DNA from: Gammaproteobacteria bacterium
Lineage (GTDB): Bacteria; Pseudomonadota; Gammaproteobacteria; Thiomicrospirales; Thiomicrospiraceae
DNA: 9,534 nt
Reading direction: 5' to 3'
Assembly (NCBI GenBank): GCA_013153955.1
Contig: JAADDM010000061.1
Span: 1 to 9,534, forward strand
Position numbers and translations under genes: made by a program. Below, in pieces: positions 5,980 to 9,534 of this stretch. A model generated the notes under the pieces. The model made no database searches. It worked only from the letters and a program-made list of their open reading frames with translations, and was not told the origin of the DNA. Each line of letters begins with the position of its first letter. Within the stretch, counting starts at the first letter, position 1.

Positions 5980-6609
5980 TTGGAAGCGCAATTTTGGCAT
6001 GATATGTGGAGCAGTGGTGTGGTTGGCTTTCATCAAAAAGAGATGAATGAATTTATGACGGAATACTGGGGCACGCTTAATTTAAAAGGGCAGGGCAAGG
6101 TGCTTGTGCCGCTGTGTGGTAAGTCTCTGGACATGATTTGGTTAGCCAAACAGGGACATGAGGTGCTGGGGGTTGAGTTAAACCCAGCTGCATTAAACGA
6201 TTTTTTAAGTGAAAATGGGCTGAAGGCAGAGTCCGTTAACCATACGCATTTCGTTGGCCATCGTCTTGAGGGCTTAACCTTGCTCTGTGGCGACTTTTTT
6301 AAGCTAACCGCGCAGGATTGCGAGGCGGTTAAAGCGGTTTATGATCGTGCCGCGATAGTGGCGCTGCCACCTGAAATGCGCCAAGCCTATGTCACACATC
6401 TCAGGTCTATTCTACCTAAGGGCACGGTGTATTTGATGGTGACCATGACCTACGATCAAAGTCGCATGAGTGGACCGCCCTTTTCTGTGCCAGAAGAGGA
6501 GGTTCGAAGCCTCTTTGCTGACTTTGCAACGGTTGAGCGCCTGCATCAAGTGAGTTTCTCGCGTAAAGGCGTACCAACCACCGAGCAGGTGTTTGTGATT
6601 AAGGCATGA
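5980..6609 (+). CDS. tpm: Thiopurine S-methyltransferase
   Basis: A SAM-dependent methyltransferase. The bacterial enzymes methylate thiopurines in vitro, and some give resistance to selenium or tellurium oxyanions by methylation. The 209 residues match the family (about 215-220) along the whole length: FWHDMWSSGVVGFHQ at 5-19, the SAM-binding strand and loop VLVPLCGKSLDM (41-52), GVELNPAAL (64-72), CGDFF (103-107), YDRAAIVALPPEMR (121-134) and GPPFSVP (165-171). The start is a TTG at 5980, supported by AGGAG nine bases upstream (5966-5970) and by the family-typical FWH just after it. It is transcribed alone, and its last 11 bases overlap the end of the convergent yrfG. The physiological substrate here is not shown by the sequence. 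Confidence 0.94.
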   Translation: MEAQFWHDMWSSGVVGFHQKEMNEFMTEYWGTLNLKGQGKVLVPLCGKSLDMIWLAKQGHEVLGVELNPAALNDFLSENGLKAESVNHTHFVGHRLEGLTLLCGDFFKLTAQDCEAVKAVYDRAAIVALPPEMRQAYVTHLRSILPKGTVYLMVTMTYDQSRMSGPPFSVPEEEVRSLFADFATVERLHQVSFSRKGVPTTEQVFVIKA

Positions 6610-7273
6610 TTTCTGAATAACGCTCAAAGGCGGTAAAGGCTTTTGGGTCAATTTTATCCAACTTAGGGCTGACAAATGTGGCACATAATAGATGCGCGAT
6701 GCCGTAAGTTTTAGCGGTCGTTAAAGCGTGTAAATTATCATCAATCAATAAGGTTTTAGCGGGGTCATAAGGTGAGACTCGCTGAATCTCAGACCAGATG
6801 GCGATGTCCTCTTTGGGCATACCAAAATCATGTGCCGAAATCAGCGTATCAAAATAATCCCCAATCTCTGTGACCTCTAATTTAACCGCCAAACTGTCAC
6901 GATGTGCATTGGTAACCATTACCACGGTCTTATTCAGTGCTTTGAGTCGTTTTAAGAAAGTTATCACTTCTGGGTGGACTTTAATCTGGTGTTTCAGTTC
7001 ACGTTTAAGCGCAGCAATGGGCAGGTCTAGCGTCTGACTCCAGTAGTCTAAGCAGTACCAATTTAACGTGCCCGTTTGCGAATGGATTTTGTCATGAATC
7101 AAGGTTTTGGCAGTGGTGAGCGTTAGGTTGTTTTTATCCGCATAGGCTTGGGGAATTACCTCCATCCAAAAATGCCAGTCAAAATGCAAGTCCAACAGCG
7201 TGCCATCCATATCTAAAAGAACGGTGTCAATCTCTGACCAGTTAATGTGCGGGCGGTTAATCGCGGGCTTCAT
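6599..7273 (-). CDS. yrfG: HAD-family GMP/IMP nucleotidase YrfG
   Basis: A cytoplasmic haloacid-dehalogenase-type phosphatase. E. coli YrfG hydrolyses GMP and IMP. Similarity runs along the full length, including the diagnostic LNWYCLDYWS and NAHRDSLAVKLE. Numbered from the upstream ATG at 7285, motif I is DMDGTLLD (nucleophile D25, acid/base D27), motif II is T125-N126, motif III is K158 in GMPKED and motif IV is IDD (D182, D183). The cap domain lies between motifs I and II. I chose the ATG at 7273 (224 residues) because GGA sits seven bases ahead and the N-terminus then matches E. coli better. The ATG at 7285 would add four residues (MELP) and has no visible ribosome site. The gene is convergent with tpm, sharing 11 bases with it, and divergent from nudE. 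Confidence 0.93.
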   Translation of the reverse strand: MKPAINRPHINWSEIDTVLLDMDGTLLDLHFDWHFWMEVIPQAYADKNNLTLTTAKTLIHDKIHSQTGTLNWYCLDYWSQTLDLPIAALKRELKHQIKVHPEVITFLKRLKALNKTVVMVTNAHRDSLAVKLEVTEIGDYFDTLISAHDFGMPKEDIAIWSEIQRVSPYDPAKTLLIDDNLHALTTAKTYGIAHLLCATFVSPKLDKIDPKAFTAFERYSEIMP

Positions 7274-7338
7274 TGGTAATTCCATGCGCTTGGCGTTATG
7301 ATTAAAAGGTCTTATTTAAGTGCAAACAGGTGTTCTGA

Positions 7339-7887
7339 ATGTCTAAAACATTGCCGACTATTTTATCGGAAAAAATTGTGGCACAGTCACGTATTTTTAC
7401 CGTACAAGCGCAAGCGTTAATTTTTTCTAATGGGGTTAAAGCCTCTTATGAGCGACTGCTGGGCAACGAACGCGGTGCCGTGCTCATTATTCCTGTTTTG
7501 GAGGATGGCACGATGTTGCTGATAAAAGAGTACGCAGGGGGCTTGGGACGTTATGAATTGGGCTTTCCAAAGGGCAAGATTGATGCTGGCGAGACTTGGA
7601 AAGAGGCAGCCATTCGAGAGAGCCAAGAGGAGATTGGTTACCTGCCCAATAAAGTTACGCTACTTGATTCATTAAGCCTAGCGGCAGGGTATATGAGTGG
7701 TTACACGCATATTGTGTTGGCAGAGGGGCTCACGCCACAAGTCGCTGAAGGCGATGAACCAGAACCGCTAGAGATTGTACCGTGGCAGATTGAAGCTTGG
7801 GCTGAGTTATTAAAGCAACCTGATTTTAGCGAGGGCAGAGCTTATGCTGCCCTGTTTTTACTGCTGCAAGCACGGGGGTTGGTGTAA
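7339..7887 (+). CDS. nudE: ADP-compound hydrolase NudE (Nudix)
   Basis: A Nudix hydrolase that cleaves ADP-ribose, diadenosine polyphosphates and NADH-type molecules in the E. coli family. It has 182 residues, close to E. coli NudE, and matches from residue 1 (MSKTLPTILSEKIVAQSRIFTV). The Nudix box runs from G79 to Y101: G79, E85, R93-E94, E97-E98, I99-G100. The consensus hydrophobic position after RE is S95 here (L in E. coli), a mild deviation. The late motif EGDEPEPL is also typical. The ATG at 7339 has AGG about nine bases upstream. Its stop overlaps the cysQ start by one base (TAATG), so the two genes are surely co-transcribed and probably translationally coupled. The 53-bp gap to yrfG must hold the promoter; TTGGCG at 7290-7295 is the only visible -35-like element. 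Confidence 0.95.
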   Translation: MSKTLPTILSEKIVAQSRIFTVQAQALIFSNGVKASYERLLGNERGAVLIIPVLEDGTMLLIKEYAGGLGRYELGFPKGKIDAGETWKEAAIRESQEEIGYLPNKVTLLDSLSLAAGYMSGYTHIVLAEGLTPQVAEGDEPEPLEIVPWQIEAWAELLKQPDFSEGRAYAALFLLLQARGLV

Positions 7888-8750
7888 TGTCAGAGACCCC
7901 GTTTGAGTTAGATAAGTGGCTGCCTGAGGTCTGTCGTATCGCCTATGAAGCGGGTTGCCAAATCTCAACGCTCTATCATCAAAATGAACGCCTAGCAGTG
8001 GATATGAAAGGAGACGGCACGCCTGTCACCGAAGCAGACAAACAGGCTGATGAATTTATCAGTACCGCATTACAGGCGCTGACGCCTCATATTCCGTTAG
8101 TGACCGAAGAGAGCGTGGCCGACGTGCCTTTTGAAACGCGTTCAGATTGGGCGTGTTACTGGCTAGTCGATCCACTTGATGGCACAAAAGAGTTTATCGA
8201 ACGAACGGGTGAATTCAGTGTCAATATCGCCCTAATTGTGAATCATGAACCCGTTTTAGGGGTGGTGTATGGTCCTGAAGGGGGCGACTGTTATTTCTCA
8301 ATAAAAGGCCAACCAGCATACAAACTCCCCGGCTTGATTCCCATAGACAAACCATTCAACTGGCCAGTATTGATTCATCAAGCAGACACGATTAAGGTCA
8401 ATCAAATTACTGAGTGGCAGGGGATTAAAATAGCCGTGAGCAGACGGCATGGCGGTATGATTCAGCGCTATATTGCGCAGTTAGGTCATGCTGAACTAAT
8501 TCACATGGGCTCGGCACTTAAAACCTGCTTGGTGGCAGAAGGTCGTGCGGACATCTATCCAAGATTTGGCCCGACCTCTTTATGGGACACCGCCGCGGCA
8601 CACTGTATTTTAAATTCAGCTGGGGGCGCAGTCCTAAACGCGGCAGGCCATCCGCTACAATATGTACAAACCGCCTCTTTACTCAATCCATTCTTTATTG
8701 CAGTTTGCAGCGAAGACGCTCACTGGCCAGCTTTTCCTGCTGTTCTATAA
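7887..8750 (+). CDS. cysQ: 3'(2'),5'-bisphosphate nucleotidase CysQ
   Basis: A magnesium-dependent phosphatase of the inositol-monophosphatase fold that turns 3'-phosphoadenosine 5'-phosphate into AMP, clearing a by-product of sulfate assimilation. Metal-binding and catalytic motifs are all present: GTPVTEADKQAD (44-55), EE at 74-75, DPLDGTKEF (95-103; D95, D98) and SLWDTAAAHC (231-240; D234). The 287 residues are slightly more than E. coli CysQ (246); the extra length is mainly a loop around 145-180 and the C-terminal tail. The ATG shares one base with the nudE stop and is preceded by a G-rich run (GGGGG) that can serve as ribosome site. It is the second gene of the nudE-cysQ pair. Its position next to a sulfur-transporter gene fits a role in sulfur metabolism but does not prove a functional link. 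Confidence 0.94.
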   Translation: MSETPFELDKWLPEVCRIAYEAGCQISTLYHQNERLAVDMKGDGTPVTEADKQADEFISTALQALTPHIPLVTEESVADVPFETRSDWACYWLVDPLDGTKEFIERTGEFSVNIALIVNHEPVLGVVYGPEGGDCYFSIKGQPAYKLPGLIPIDKPFNWPVLIHQADTIKVNQITEWQGIKIAVSRRHGGMIQRYIAQLGHAELIHMGSALKTCLVAEGRADIYPRFGPTSLWDTAAAHCILNSAGGAVLNAAGHPLQYVQTASLLNPFFIAVCSEDAHWPAFPAVL

Positions 8751-8783
8751 TGGTTCATTGTTTCTAGTGAGCAGAGGACTGAA

Positions 8784-8808
8784 TTCAAGAGCCACTGTTA
8801 AGCTTGAA
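8784..8808. terminator. Possible weak terminator between convergent cysQ and the YeeE-family gene
   Basis: TTCAAG (8784-8789) and CTTGAA (8803-8808) form a 6-bp stem with a 13-base loop in the 47-bp convergent gap, overlapping the end of the minus-strand gene. On the plus strand, GCATTTTG follows, a poor U-tract. The structure is AT-rich and the T-run is short, so this is a weak call. Confidence 0.25.
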
Positions 8809-9534
8809 GCATTTTGATGCGTACTTTTAACCCCGCCCAGTTGCCGAGTAGGGCAAATATAAACCAAACCCAACCGTGCAGGCTGCCAGAAGCGATGCCG
8901 CTGAAAAATGCCCCAATGTTACAGCCTGATGCCATTACGGCGCCAATCCCCATAATCGTGCCGCCAAATAGACTCATAATCAGTCCATTTGAGCTGATCT
9001 GAATCTTGCTTCTGGGTCGTCTTAATGAGACCAAGAACGCGCCTGAAATGACGCCAAAAGTGGTCAGGCTAACGGGGTTTGTAAATAGACTCGCGTTCAT
9101 TCTAGTTTCATTCTGCTGGGTATAATCCCAAAAAGGCCAGTCAATCGGCAGTTGTAACCATTCGATGAGTTGACTGCCCCAAAAAGGAAACACCGAGCTA
9201 ATTGACCAAGGGCTGCCGGTAAAAAATAGCAAACTCGCATTGAGCACCGCTAAGGTGAGTCCTGCAAGCAAGAAGGGGTGAAAACTCATAGTGAGCACTT
9301 TGCGTTCAACCAGTCGATTAACTTGCCCTGTATGCTTACGTTCGTAGTAAACCAGCCCTTTATAGAGCACAAATAGTAAGAACAGTTGAACCGCTAAGCC
9401 AGGTAGCCAGCCAAAAAATCGTTGAAAGGCAAAAGGCTCTAAAGCAGGTAGCCACTGCCAAGTATTAAAGGTTGCAGCAGCAAAGGTGCCGCCGACAATC
9501 ATAAAGGTTAAGGTCATCACCGACAGCGGCTGGA
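8798..9534 (-). CDS. YeeE/YedE-family membrane protein, probable sulfur-compound transporter (5' end cut by window edge)
   Basis: The C-terminal 245 codons of a polytopic inner-membrane protein; the frame stays open through the right edge (QPLSVMTLTF), so the GTG at 9520 and ATG at 9517 are not the true start. Family members are usually about 350-400 residues. Numbered from 9520, hydrophobic segments lie at roughly 3-20, 38-56, 83-101, 152-166, 180-200 and 215-230. The hallmark is GIGAVMASGCNIG (191-203), with a conserved cysteine at C200; in the studied member TsuA, such cysteines line the thiosulfate path. A short basic loop (RRPRSK) separates the later helices. Thiosulfate or another reduced sulfur species is the likely substrate, by family knowledge and inference. 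It converges with cysQ. Confidence 0.85.
   Translation of the reverse strand, partial: QPLSVMTLTFMIVGGTFAAATFNTWQWLPALEPFAFQRFFGWLPGLAVQLFLLFVLYKGLVYYERKHTGQVNRLVERKVLTMSFHPFLLAGLTLAVLNASLLFFTGSPWSISSVFPFWGSQLIEWLQLPIDWPFWDYTQQNETRMNASLFTNPVSLTTFGVISGAFLVSLRRPRSKIQISSNGLIMSLFGGTIMGIGAVMASGCNIGAFFSGIASGSLHGWVWFIFALLGNWAGLKVRIKMLQA

Noticed and set aside
1..9534. A novel defence, phage or mobile system in the window
   Set aside because: Apart from the higBA remnant, the genes are housekeeping families. No integrase, transposase, nuclease cluster, CRISPR-type repeats or tRNA attachment site is visible.

Overview
The window looks like ordinary chromosomal DNA of a gammaproteobacterium. Codon use is moderately AT-leaning, and every protein I recognise has a close relative in Escherichia coli or Pseudomonas (NrdB, Uup, thiopurine methyltransferase, YrfG, NudE, CysQ). 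A YeeE/YedE-type sulfur transporter beside cysQ, together with the general character of the proteins, would fit a marine sulfur-oxidising lineage such as the Thiomicrospira group. That placement is inference and has not been tested.

Layout, left to right. The left edge cuts the 3' end of nrdB (minus strand; class Ia ribonucleotide reductase, radical subunit). An intergenic region of about 300 bp separates it from a divergent plus-strand gene for a small CheY-like protein that appears to have lost its phosphorylation site. Next, on the minus strand, comes a HigA-family antitoxin. Directly upstream of it is a 50-codon remnant of its HigB toxin, which keeps only the C-terminal half, so this is a decayed toxin-antitoxin module. 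The remnant abuts the end of uup, an ABC-F ATPase. Further right, also on the minus strand, a membrane-anchored thioredoxin-fold protein and a spermidine-synthase-like protein form a tightly coupled pair.

From about 5.8 kb a divergent promoter region leads to tpm (plus strand). Its end overlaps the end of the convergent yrfG (GMP/IMP nucleotidase). yrfG is divergent from nudE-cysQ, which overlap by one base. These nucleotide-phosphate housekeeping genes are also neighbours in some pseudomonads as I recall them. cysQ removes 3'-phosphoadenosine 5'-phosphate produced during sulfate assimilation. It converges on a YeeE/YedE-family membrane protein whose N-terminal part lies beyond the right edge and which probably moves thiosulfate or a related sulfur species.

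I see no phage, integrase, insertion sequence, CRISPR array, tRNA or rRNA. Most of the window is housekeeping. The points worth a second look are the decayed higBA locus, the degenerate receiver protein, the thioredoxin/spermidine-synthase-like pair and a few unexplained inverted repeats. I did not find convincing evidence of a new multi-gene system.
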